Source: Kitasatospora purpeofusca | GTDB lineage: Bacteria > Actinomycetota > Actinomycetes > Streptomycetales > Streptomycetaceae | DNA length: 64,000 bases | Direction: 5' to 3' | Assembly (NCBI RefSeq): GCF_000718025.1 | Contig: NZ_JODS01000030.1 | Span: forward strand, 74,783-138,782 | Shown here: one piece after another, positions 26,028-34,085 of the stretch | Position numbering within the stretch: the first letter of the stretch is position 1 | How the letters are laid out: every line of letters begins with the position of its first letter | The notes under the pieces: generated by a model | Databases searched by the model: none | Seen by the model: only the letters and a program-made list of their open reading frames with translations | What the model was told of the DNA's origin: nothing | Position numbers and translations under genes: made by a program

Positions 26028-27080
26028 GTGACCACAGCAGTCGACACCGGCACCTCCCGCCGGGAGGCACCGTACGAGGGCCCGTTGCTCGACGTCCGCG
26101 ACCTGCACGTCGAGTTCGTCACCCGGGACGGCGTGGCCAAGGCCGTGAACGGGGTGAGCTACTCGGTGGCGGCGGGGGAGACGCTGGCGGTGCTCGGCGA
26201 GTCCGGTTCGGGCAAGTCGGTGACCGCGCAGGCGATCATGGGCATCCTGGACATGCCGCCGGCCCGGATCCCCCGCGGCGAGATCCGCTTCCGCGGCGAG
26301 GACATGCTGGGGATGGACAAGGAGCGGCGGCGCCGGATCCGCGGGCAGAAGATCGCGATGATCTTCCAGGACGCGCTGTCCTCGCTCAACCCGGTGCTGA
26401 CCGTGGGCTTCCAGCTCGGCGAGATGTTCCGCGCCCACCACAAGAGTTCGCGCAAGGAGGCCAAGGAGAAGGCCGTCGAGCTGATGGAGCGGGTGCGCAT
26501 CCCGGCCGCCAAGGACCGGGTCAACGACTATCCGCACCAGTTCTCGGGCGGTATGCGCCAGCGCATCATGATCGCGATGGCGCTGGCGCTGGAGCCGGAC
26601 CTGATCATCGCGGACGAGCCCACCACCGCCCTGGACGTCACCGTCCAGGCCCAGGTGATGGACCTGCTCGCGGAGCTCCAGGCCGAGTTCAACATGGGTC
26701 TGATCCTGATCACCCACGACCTGGGCGTGGTCGCGGACGTCGCGGACAAGATCGCGGTGATGTACGCCGGTCGGATCGTGGAGACGGCGCCCGTGCACGA
26801 GCTGTACGCGCGCCCGGCGCATCCGTACACCCGGGGACTGCTGGACTCGATCCCGCGCCTGGACCAGAAGGGCCAGGAGCTGTACGCGATCAAGGGCCTG
26901 CCGCCCAACCTGCTGCGGATCCCGCCGGGCTGTGCCTTCAATCCGCGCTGTCCGCGGGCCCAGGCGGTCTGCCGGCAGGAGGTGCCGGAGCTGTTCCCGG
27001 TCACCGAGGACGACGGCACCGAGCTGGCCGGGCGGGGCAGCGCCTGCTTCTTCTGGAAGGAGACCCTCCATGACCGTTGA
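26028..27080 (+). CDS. oppD: Oligopeptide ABC transporter ATPase OppD, operon 2
   Basis: A 350-residue ATPase with intact Walker A (GESGSGKSV), signature (FSGGMRQR), Walker B (LIIADEPTTALD) and switch histidine (LITHDLG). The C-terminal oligo_HPY extension and its cysteine cluster (CAFNPRCPRAQAVC) are present. It is very similar in DNA and protein to the operon 1 and 3 copies through the ATPase core. GTG start at 26028 with GAGGGG about 8 nt upstream. The stop overlaps the start of oppF2 by 11 nt. Confidence 0.94.
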   Translation: MTTAVDTGTSRREAPYEGPLLDVRDLHVEFVTRDGVAKAVNGVSYSVAAGETLAVLGESGSGKSVTAQAIMGILDMPPARIPRGEIRFRGEDMLGMDKERRRRIRGQKIAMIFQDALSSLNPVLTVGFQLGEMFRAHHKSSRKEAKEKAVELMERVRIPAAKDRVNDYPHQFSGGMRQRIMIAMALALEPDLIIADEPTTALDVTVQAQVMDLLAELQAEFNMGLILITHDLGVVADVADKIAVMYAGRIVETAPVHELYARPAHPYTRGLLDSIPRLDQKGQELYAIKGLPPNLLRIPPGCAFNPRCPRAQAVCRQEVPELFPVTEDDGTELAGRGSACFFWKETLHDR

Positions 27081-27942
27081 CGGGGCCGGCGCACTCGACG
27101 ACGGGGCCGGCGCACTCGACTCGCCGGCGGAGGCCGCCTTCGCCCAGGAGGTGGCGAGCGGCGAGCCGATCCTCGAGGTCCGCGATCTGATCAAGCACTT
27201 CCCGCTCACCAAGGGCATTCTGTTCAAGAAGCAGATCGGCGCGGTGAAGGCGGTCGACGGGGTCTCCTTCGACCTCATGCAGGGCGAGACGCTGGGTATC
27301 GTATCTCCAAGCTGTCCGGCGCCGGCCTCAAGGCCGTCCGCCGGAACATCCAGATGGTGTTCCAGGACCCGTACACCTCGCTGAACCCGCGCATGACGGT
27401 CGGCGACATCATCGGGGAGCCCTTCGAGATCCACCCCGAGGTGGCGCCCAAGGGCGACCGCCGCAAGGCGGTCCAGGACCTGCTGGACGTCGTCGGTCTG
27501 AACCCGGAGTACATCAACCGGTACCCGCACCAGTTCTCCGGCGGTCAGCGCCAGCGCATCGGCATCGCCCGCGGCCTGGCCCTCAAGCCCGAGATCATCA
27601 TCTGCGACGAGCCGGTCTCGGCGCTGGACGTCTCGGTCCAGGCCCAGGTGATCAACCTGCTGGAGCAGCTCCAGGCTGTCCGCGGTGCCGGTGCCGGACC
27701 CGGCGGCGCGCGAGGTCCGGGACCGGATCGTGCTGACGGGGGACGTGCCCTCGCCGGCCAACCCGCCGTCCGGCTGCCGCTTCCGCACCCGCTGCTGGCT
27801 GGCCCAGGAGCGGTGCGCGACGGAGGTGCCGCTGCTGGCGGTGCCGTCGACGCTGTCCGGGCTCGCCGCGCACGAGTCGGCCTGCCACTTCGCGGCCGAG
27901 CGCGGGGGGACGGCCCCGAGCGAGCGGTCGGAAAGCGGTTGA
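27070..27942 (+). pseudogene. oppF: Oligopeptide ABC transporter ATPase OppF, operon 2, two internal deletions
   Basis: The start is [11 protein letters not shown] with an extra acidic N terminus of about 30 residues carrying a tandem repeat. The frame is normal up to GETLGIV, then at 27302/27303 jumps to [11 protein letters not shown] with 94 bp missing (compare 21614-21707), which removes Walker A. The middle is intact ([38 protein letters not shown]). At about 27674 a second gap of 158 bp (equivalent to 33584-33741) removes the switch histidine region. The tail [14 protein letters not shown] to ERSESG is intact in another frame. No working ATPase could result. An assembly artefact is suspected. 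Confidence 0.85.
27079..27120 (+). repeat. 21-bp perfect tandem repeat in the oppF2 start
   Basis: Two adjacent identical 21-bp copies (27079-27099 and 27100-27120) encode DGAGALD twice. They lie in an N-terminal extension absent from the other two OppF proteins. Confidence 0.9.
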
Positions 27943-27966
27943 CAGCGGCCCCCTGCCCCGTCGACT

Positions 27967-28004
27967 GAGCGCGTCCTCCTTCTGGAGGGCGCGCTCCCTT
28001 TTTG
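27967..28004 (+). terminator. Rho-independent terminator of opp operon 2
   Basis: 13-bp stem with one G-U pair (27967-27979 with 27984-27996) and a TTCT loop, followed by CCTTTTTG. Confidence 0.85.
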
Positions 28005-28374
28005 TCCACCCGCCGACCTGCGGGAATTCCGGCGGATGCCGACGGGTGATCATCGAAATTGATCATTACGCTTCGTAAATATTCGAATACCGGTGTTATC
28101 GGTTCGCTATTCGGAAAGCGGAACCGACGACTCCGCGCGCGATATGGCGGAATTTGCCGAGTATTGTCATGGCTTGATCCCGGCCTGTAATTGAAAAGAG
28201 ATGTGACGGCGATTCCACCGAAGGGGTCGGGTGATCGATAGTTGCTCTGCGCGTATCAGTGGTCACCTCGCCGGCTGTGCGGATCGGCCCTGAGATGTCG
28301 ACCCCCGCCGTGCGCGGCACACCGACTGGCGGGGCGCCGTTCGTTCCCAAGCCCCTAAAACGAGGAGCAGTTGA
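28005..28374 (+). promoter_or_regulatory. Upstream regulatory region of opp operon 3
   Basis: A 370-bp gene-free, AT-rich region. It holds two TGATCA sites 13 bp apart (28047-28052 and 28060-28065), a TTACG-CTT-CGTAA inverted repeat (28066-28078), a good promoter candidate at 28164-28191, and the ribosome site GAGGAG 7 nt before the oppA3 ATG. It shares no obvious motif with the operon 1 leader, so the operons are probably controlled differently. Confidence 0.45.
28164..28191 (+). promoter_or_regulatory. Candidate promoter of opp operon 3
   Basis: TTGTCA (28164-28169), a 16-bp spacer and TGTAAT (28186-28191). This is close to the vegetative consensus and gives a leader of about 175 nt. Confidence 0.45.
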
Positions 28375-29855
28375 ATGAGGCTCACCAAGACGATGCGCTG
28401 GACCGCGCTGGCCGCGTGCACCGCGCTCGCGATCTCCGCGTGCACCACCGGCAGCGGCAAGAAGGCCTCGGACGGGGCGAACGCGTCGGGCAAGAAGGGC
28501 GGCTCGATCAGCATCGAGTCGGGTGAGCCGCAGCACGGTCTGATCCCGCAGAACACCGCGGAGTCCGAGGGTGCCCAGGTGCTGGCGCAGGTCTTCGCCG
28601 GCCTGGTCGAGTACGACCGCAAGACGAACGAGCCGGGCCTGCGGGTCGCGGAGTCGATCGACACCCCCGACAGCAAGGTCTGGACGATCAAGCTGAAGGA
28701 CGGCTACACCTTCCACAACGGTGAGAAGGTCACCGCGCAGTCCTTCGTCGACGCGTGGAACTGGGGCGCCAACCAGGACTGCTGGGTTACACCGCGTTCT
28801 ACCCGCTGCCGAAGGCCTTCTTCCAGGACAAGAAGGCCTTCGAGGAGTCCCCGATCGGCAACGGCCCGTTCCAGATGGACGGGAAGTGGGAGCACAACCA
28901 GCAGATCAAGGTCAAGCGCTACGAGAACTTCCCGGAGGCGGACGGAAAGGCCAAGCTGGATTCCGTCACGTTCAAGATTTACGACAAGCTGGAAACAGCG
29001 TACAACGACCTCCGGGCCAACAACATCCAGATCACCAACAAGCTCCCGATCTCGGCGATGGCGACCGTCGCCCAGGAATTCGGTGACCGTTACATCTACA
29101 AGCCGGAGTCCGGCGTCGGCTTCATCGGTTTCCCGATCGCGACCAACCCGGTCGCGTACGGCAAGCCGGAGGTCCGCAAGGCGATCTCGATGGCGATCGA
29201 CCGCGAGGCGATCACCAAGACCATCTTCTCGGGCACCCGCGTCCCGGCCGACGACTTCATCAGCCCGATCATCCCGGGCTACCGCAAGGGCGCCATGGGC
29301 GACGCGGCGAAGTACGACCCGGCCAAGGCCAAGGCGCTCTGGGACTCGGTCGGCGGCGTCCCGAACAACACCATCGAGCTGGGTTACAACGCCGACGGCG
29401 GCCACAAGGAGTGGATGGAGGCGGTCGGCAACCAGCTGAAGAAGAACCTGGGCGTCGAGGTCACCTTCAAGCCGTTCGAGAAGTTCGGCAAGATCCTGGA
29501 CGCGCTGGGCGCCAAGCAGTACTCCGGCGCCTTCCGGATGGCCTGGCAGATGGACTACCCGTCCATGGAGAACTACCTGCGGCCGATCTTCTCCAAGGTC
29601 GCGATCGAGAACGGCTCCAACTACGGCGGCTACGTCAACGAGCAGTTCGAGGCGCTGCTGGACCAGGCCGACCAGGCGAAGTCGGTGGAGGACGGCCAGA
29701 AGCTGTACCAGCAGGCCGACGACATCCTGATCAAGGAACTGCCGTACATCCCGGTCTACACCTACATGACCTCGGCGGCCTACACCAAGACCGTCAAGAA
29801 CGTGGTCGTGGACGCCCAGAACCGCATCGACCTCGCCAACGTCGAGCTGGCCTGA
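28375..29855 (+). pseudogene. oppA: Oligopeptide-binding lipoprotein of opp operon 3, interrupted
   Basis: The signal peptide (MRLTKTMRWTALAACTALAISAC) and lipobox are intact. The SBP_bac_5 domain reads normally to WNWGANQD near 28778, then the frame shifts; the following frame resumes at LLGYTAFYPLPKAFFQ and is open to 29855. About 60 codons are missing compared with the intact paralogue at 22384. The break is at the same point as in the operon 1 copy, and the DNA just before both breaks is identical. The remainder (RKAISMAIDREAITKTIFSG and onward) is nearly identical to operon 1. As sequenced it encodes no complete protein; assembly collapse is likelier. Confidence 0.8.
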
Positions 29856-29875
29856 CCTCCGTCCAGTCCGAACGG

Positions 29876-29927
29876 CACGCCGGCGCGGGCGGCACGGGCA
29901 ACCCCCGTGCCGCCCGGCACCGGCGTG
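29876..29927 (+). terminator. Intercistronic stem-loop oppA3/oppB3
   Basis: A perfect 12-bp inner stem (29887-29898 with 29904-29915) is extended by an outer stem CACGCCGG / CCGGCGTG. It is the strongest of the three binding-protein/permease hairpins. Confidence 0.65.
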
Positions 29928-29948
29928 CCCCGATCATGAGGAGACCGC

Positions 29949-30893
29949 ATGGGCCGCTATGTGGTCCGCCGGATCATCCAGGCCATACCTGTGATCCTCG
30001 GCGCGACGTTCCTGATCTACGCACTGGTCTTCCTGCTTCCTGGTGACCCCATCGCGGCACTGGCCGGTGAGAAGAGGCAGGACCCCGCCGTCGTGGCCGT
30101 CCTGCGGGACCGGTACCACCTCGACGACCCGTTCTTCGTGCAGTACTGGGACTACCTGACCGGCCTGTTCAAGGGCGACTTCGGCGAGGACTACCGGGGC
30201 AACCAGGTGGTCGACGTGATGCAGCGGGCCTTCCCGTACACCATCAACCTGGCGTTCGTCGCCCTGGCCATCGAGATGGCGGTGGGTGTCACCGCCGGCG
30301 TGGTCGCCGCCCTGCGGCGCGGCAAGTTCATCGACAACGTGGTGCTGATCTCGACCCTCATGGTCATCTCGATCCCGGTCTTCGTGATCGGCTTCGTGCT
30401 CCAACTGGTCATCGGGGTGAAGCTCAACACCGATTACGGCATCGACTTCTTCCCGGTCTCCTTCAACGAGGAGGCCGGTTTCCGTTCGTACCTGCTGCCC
30501 GGCTACGTCCTGGCCTCGACGTCACTGGCGTACGTCGCCCGGCTCACCAGGACCAGCCTGATCGAGGTCATGCGGGCCGACTACGTCCGGACGGCGGTGG
30601 CCAAGGGGCTCAGCCCGCTGCGGGTGGTGGTCCGGCACGGTCTGCGCAACGCGCTGATCCCGATCGTCACCTTCCTGGGCATGGACCTCGGCGGCCTGAT
30701 GGGCGGCGCGGTCATCACCGAGGGCATCTTCAACATCCCCGGCGTCGGACACCAGCTCTTCCAGTCCGTCTACCTGCGGGAACGCACCATCGTCGTGGGC
30801 ATCGTGAGCGCCCTGGTGATGGTCTACCTGTTCGCCAACCTGGTGGTCGACCTGCTGTACGCCGTCCTGGACCCGAGGATCCGCTATGAGTGA
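29949..30893 (+). CDS. oppB: Oligopeptide ABC transporter permease OppB, operon 3
   Basis: A 314-residue permease co-linear with the operon 1 copy. First helix GRYVVRRIIQAIPVILGATFLIY, LPGDPIAALAG, coupling loop VRTAVAKGLSPLRVVVRHGL and the end LLYAVLDPRIRYE. The periplasmic insert NTDYGIDFFPVSFNEEAGF matches the operon 1 protein, which indicates these two operons are recent duplicates. GAGGAGA lies 4-5 nt before the ATG; the stop overlaps oppC3 by 8 nt. Confidence 0.93.
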   Translation: MGRYVVRRIIQAIPVILGATFLIYALVFLLPGDPIAALAGEKRQDPAVVAVLRDRYHLDDPFFVQYWDYLTGLFKGDFGEDYRGNQVVDVMQRAFPYTINLAFVALAIEMAVGVTAGVVAALRRGKFIDNVVLISTLMVISIPVFVIGFVLQLVIGVKLNTDYGIDFFPVSFNEEAGFRSYLLPGYVLASTSLAYVARLTRTSLIEVMRADYVRTAVAKGLSPLRVVVRHGLRNALIPIVTFLGMDLGGLMGGAVITEGIFNIPGVGHQLFQSVYLRERTIVVGIVSALVMVYLFANLVVDLLYAVLDPRIRYE

Positions 30894-31869
30894 GCCGACG
30901 AAGAGCGAGAACACGGGCGCGGCGATCCCGGGGCAGTCCGGCTCCGGTCCGGCCGCGGGCGGTCCGGCCGCCGCGACCGCCAAGGGCTCCGGCGCGCCGG
31001 ACGCCGGGGGCGAACGGGTCGCCAGCCTCTGGACCGACGCCTGGACGGACCTGCGGCGCAGCCCGCTGTTCCTGATCGGCGGGTTCCTGGTGCTGTTCAT
31101 GGTCGTCCTCGCGATCGCCCCGCAGCTGTTCACCGACGGGGACCCGCGCGCCGGCGGCTTCTGCAACCTGGCCGACTCGCTGAAGCGGCCCAGTGGTTCG
31201 CACTGGTTCGGCTTCGACGTCCAGGGCTGCGACATCTACACCCGCACCATCTGGGGCGCCCGCAACTCCATCATCGTCGGCATGGTGACCACCACGCTGG
31301 TGGTCCTGGTCGGCGGCAGCCTCGGCCTGTGGGCCGGCTGGATCGGCGGGATCGGGGACAGCGTGCTCTCCCGGGTCACCGAGATCTTCTTCGCGATCCC
31401 GCTGCTGCTCGGCGGCATGCTGATCATGTCCACCTGGGGCGAGGGCAACGCCTGGACCGTCTCCGCGGTGATGGCCGTGCTCGGCTGGCCGCAGATCTAC
31501 CGGCTGATGCGCTCGGCGGTACTGGCCAACAAGCACAACGACTACGTGGTGGCCGCCCGGGCGCTCGGGGCGGGCACCGGCCGGATCGTCGGCCGGCACA
31601 TCCTGCCGAACGCCGTCGCCCCGGTGATCGTGGTCTCCACGATCAACCTGGGCGTGTACATCGGCGCCGAGGCCGCGCTGTCCTACCTGGGCATCGGCAT
31701 CCAGTCCCCGGCGATCTCCTGGGGCCTGATGATCAGTGACGCCCAGGCCCGCTTCCTGAACGCCCCGCACGTGCTGCTGTTCCCGGCCGCGGTGCTGAGC
31801 GTCACCGTCCTGGCCTTCATCATGCTCGGCGACGCGGTGCGCGACGCCCTCGACCCGAAGCTGCGCTGA
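30886..31869 (+). CDS. oppC: Oligopeptide ABC transporter permease OppC, operon 3
   Basis: A 327-residue permease. The N terminus is a 45-residue Gly/Pro/Ala-rich linker not found in the operon 1 copy, followed by GERVASLWTDAW. The periplasmic motif HWFGFDVQGCDIYTRTIWGAR, the coupling loop VVAARALGAGTGRIVGRHILPNA and the end GDAVRDALDPKLR are present. Six hydrophobic segments are visible. The ATGAGTGA overlap with oppB couples translation. Confidence 0.93.
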   Translation: MSEPTKSENTGAAIPGQSGSGPAAGGPAAATAKGSGAPDAGGERVASLWTDAWTDLRRSPLFLIGGFLVLFMVVLAIAPQLFTDGDPRAGGFCNLADSLKRPSGSHWFGFDVQGCDIYTRTIWGARNSIIVGMVTTTLVVLVGGSLGLWAGWIGGIGDSVLSRVTEIFFAIPLLLGGMLIMSTWGEGNAWTVSAVMAVLGWPQIYRLMRSAVLANKHNDYVVAARALGAGTGRIVGRHILPNAVAPVIVVSTINLGVYIGAEAALSYLGIGIQSPAISWGLMISDAQARFLNAPHVLLFPAAVLSVTVLAFIMLGDAVRDALDPKLR

Positions 31870-31884
31870 GGAGGGCCGCGGACC

Positions 31885-32979
31885 ATGACTGACATGACGA
31901 AACCGGCGAGGGACGGCGCCGGGCCGGGCCCGGACGCGGTGCAGGTGATCGGCGGGGGCCGGGAGAGCCTGGTGCCCGGCACGCCCCTGCTGGAGGTCGA
32001 CGACCTGCACATCAAGTTCCACACCCGGGACGGCGTGGCCAAGGCCGTCAACGGGGTGAGCTACTCGGTGGCGGCGGGGGAGACACTGGCGGTGCTCGGC
32101 GAGTCCGGTTCGGGCAAGTCGGTGACCGCGCAGGCGATCATGGGCATCCTCGACATGCCGCCGGGAAAGATCACCAAGGGCTCGATCCGGTTCCGGGGCG
32201 AGGACCTGCTCACCATGAGCCCCAAGGCGCGGCGGGCGGTGCGGGGGCGGAAGATCGCGATGATCTTCCAGGACGCGCTGTCCTCGCTCAACCCGGTGCT
32301 CAGCGTCGGCTACCAGCTCGGCGAGATGTTCCGGGTGCACCAGGGCGCCGGTCGCAAGGAGGCCAAGGAGAAGGCCGTCGAGCTGATGGAGCGGGTGCGC
32401 ATCCCCGCCGCCAGGCAGCGCGTCGGCGACTATCCGCACCAGTTCTCGGGCGGTATGCGCCAGCGCATCATGATCGCGATGGCGCTGGCTCTGGAGCCGG
32501 ACCTGATCATCGCGGACGAGCCCACCACCGCTCTGGACGTCACCGTCCAGGCCCAGGTGATGGACCTGCTGGCCGAGCTCCAGGCCGAGTTCAACATGGG
32601 TCTGATCCTGATCACCCACGACCTCGGCGTGGTCGCCGACGTCGCGGACAAGATCGCGGTGATGTACGCCGGCCGGATCGTCGAGACCGCCCCGGTGCAC
32701 GAGCTGTACGCCCGCCCGGCGCACCCGTACACCAAGGGCCTGCTCAACTCGATCCCCCGGCTGGACCAGAAGGGCCAGAACCTCTACGCGATCCAGGGCC
32801 TGCCGCCGAGCCTGCTGCGGATCCCGTCGGGGTGCGCGTTCAACCCGCGCTGCGACCGGGTCCAGGACGTCTGCCACACCGAACTCCCGCGCCTGGTCCC
32901 GGTGCTGGACGCCGAGGGGGCCGATCTGCCGGGCCGCCGCAGCGCCTGCCACTTCTGGAAGGAGACCCTCCATGGCTGA
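31885..32979 (+). CDS. oppD: Oligopeptide ABC transporter ATPase OppD, operon 3
   Basis: A 364-residue ATPase with a roughly 15-residue longer N terminus than its paralogues. Walker A GESGSGKSV, signature FSGGMRQR, Walker B LIIADEPTTALD, switch LITHDLG and the oligo_HPY tail with SGCAFNPRCDRVQDVC are intact. Stretches of more than 30 bp are identical in DNA to oppD of operons 1 and 2. GAGGAGG is 10 nt before the ATG. The last 8 nt overlap oppF3. Confidence 0.94.
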   Translation: MTDMTKPARDGAGPGPDAVQVIGGGRESLVPGTPLLEVDDLHIKFHTRDGVAKAVNGVSYSVAAGETLAVLGESGSGKSVTAQAIMGILDMPPGKITKGSIRFRGEDLLTMSPKARRAVRGRKIAMIFQDALSSLNPVLSVGYQLGEMFRVHQGAGRKEAKEKAVELMERVRIPAARQRVGDYPHQFSGGMRQRIMIAMALALEPDLIIADEPTTALDVTVQAQVMDLLAELQAEFNMGLILITHDLGVVADVADKIAVMYAGRIVETAPVHELYARPAHPYTKGLLNSIPRLDQKGQNLYAIQGLPPSLLRIPSGCAFNPRCDRVQDVCHTELPRLVPVLDAEGADLPGRRSACHFWKETLHG

Positions 32980-33991
32980 GCCCATCCTGGAGGTCAAGGA
33001 CCTGGTCAAGCACTACCCGCTGACCCAGGGCATCGTCCTCAAGAAGCAGGTCGGCGCGGTGCGGGCGGTGGACGGCGTCTCCTTCTCGCTGACCAAGGGC
33101 GAGACGCTGGGCATCGTCGGCGAGTCCGGCTGCGGCAAGTCCACGCTGGCCAAGGTCCTGATGAACCTGGAGAAGGCGACCTCGGGCCAGGTGCTGTTCA
33201 AGGGCGAGGACATCACCCGGCTCTCCGGCGCCGGGCTGAAGGCGGTGCGCCGGAACATCCAGATGGTGTTCCAGGACCCGTACACCTCGCTGAACCCGCG
33301 GATGACGGTCGGCGACATCATCGGGGAGCCGTTCGAGATCCACCCGGAGGTGGCGCCCAAGGGCGACCGCCGCCGGGCGGTCCAGGACCTGCTGGACGTG
33401 GTGGGTCTGAACCCGGAGTACATCAACCGGTACCCGCACCAGTTCTCCGGCGGTCAGCGCCAGCGCATCGGCATCGCCCGCGGCCTGGCGCTCAAGCCGG
33501 AGCTGATCATCTGCGACGAGCCGGTCTCGGCGCTGGACGTCTCGGTCCAGGCCCAGGTGATCAACCTGCTGGAGCAGCTGCAGAACGAGTTCCGGCTGTC
33601 GTACATGTTCATCGCGCACGACCTCTCGATCGTCCGGCACATCTCCGACCGGGTCGGGGTGATGTACCTCGGCAAGATGGTCGAGATCGGCACGGAGGAG
33701 CAGATCTACTCCCACCCGACCCATCCCTACACCCAGGCGCTGCTGTCCGCGGTGCCGGTGCCCGACCCGACCGGGCGCGAGCACCGCGAGCGGATCCTGC
33801 TCAGCGGTGACATCCCCTCCCCGGCCAACCCGCCGTCCGGCTGCCGCTTCCGCACCCGCTGCTGGAAGGCGGAGGAGCGCTGCTCGACCGAGGTCCCGCT
33901 GCTGGCCGTGCCGTCGACGCTGCGCGGGCCGGCCGCGCACGAGTCGGCCTGCCACTTCGCGGAGGTTCGGGACGTGATCGGTTCGGGCTGA
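32972..33991 (+). CDS. oppF: Oligopeptide ABC transporter ATPase OppF, operon 3 (intact)
   Basis: A 339-residue ATPase and the only complete OppF of the locus. Walker A GESGCGKST (about residues 49-57), [17 protein letters not shown]-loop, signature FSGGQRQR, Walker [13 protein letters not shown], switch MFIAHDLS and the oligo_HPY end with [16 protein letters not shown] are all present. If the other two oppF genes are truly broken, this protein could serve all three transporters, since OppF surfaces and the OppC coupling loops are nearly the same. It is followed by a perfect hairpin. Confidence 0.95.
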   Translation: MAEPILEVKDLVKHYPLTQGIVLKKQVGAVRAVDGVSFSLTKGETLGIVGESGCGKSTLAKVLMNLEKATSGQVLFKGEDITRLSGAGLKAVRRNIQMVFQDPYTSLNPRMTVGDIIGEPFEIHPEVAPKGDRRRAVQDLLDVVGLNPEYINRYPHQFSGGQRQRIGIARGLALKPELIICDEPVSALDVSVQAQVINLLEQLQNEFRLSYMFIAHDLSIVRHISDRVGVMYLGKMVEIGTEEQIYSHPTHPYTQALLSAVPVPDPTGREHRERILLSGDIPSPANPPSGCRFRTRCWKAEERCSTEVPLLAVPSTLRGPAAHESACHFAEVRDVIGSG

Positions 33992-34012
33992 CCGCGTCCG
34001 GCACCGCACCCG

Positions 34013-34044
34013 GGGCCCCGGAGTCCGTCGCGACTCCGGGGCCC
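34013..34044. terminator. Bidirectional terminator between opp operon 3 and the convergent binding protein
   Basis: Perfect 13-bp stem GGGCCCCGGAGTC / GACTCCGGGGCCC with a 6-nt loop, 21 bp after oppF3 and 42 bp from the opposing stop. Confidence 0.8.
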
Positions 34045-34085
34045 TTCCGGCTGCCGGGCCCAGGAATTGCCGGACGGCCCCTGGG

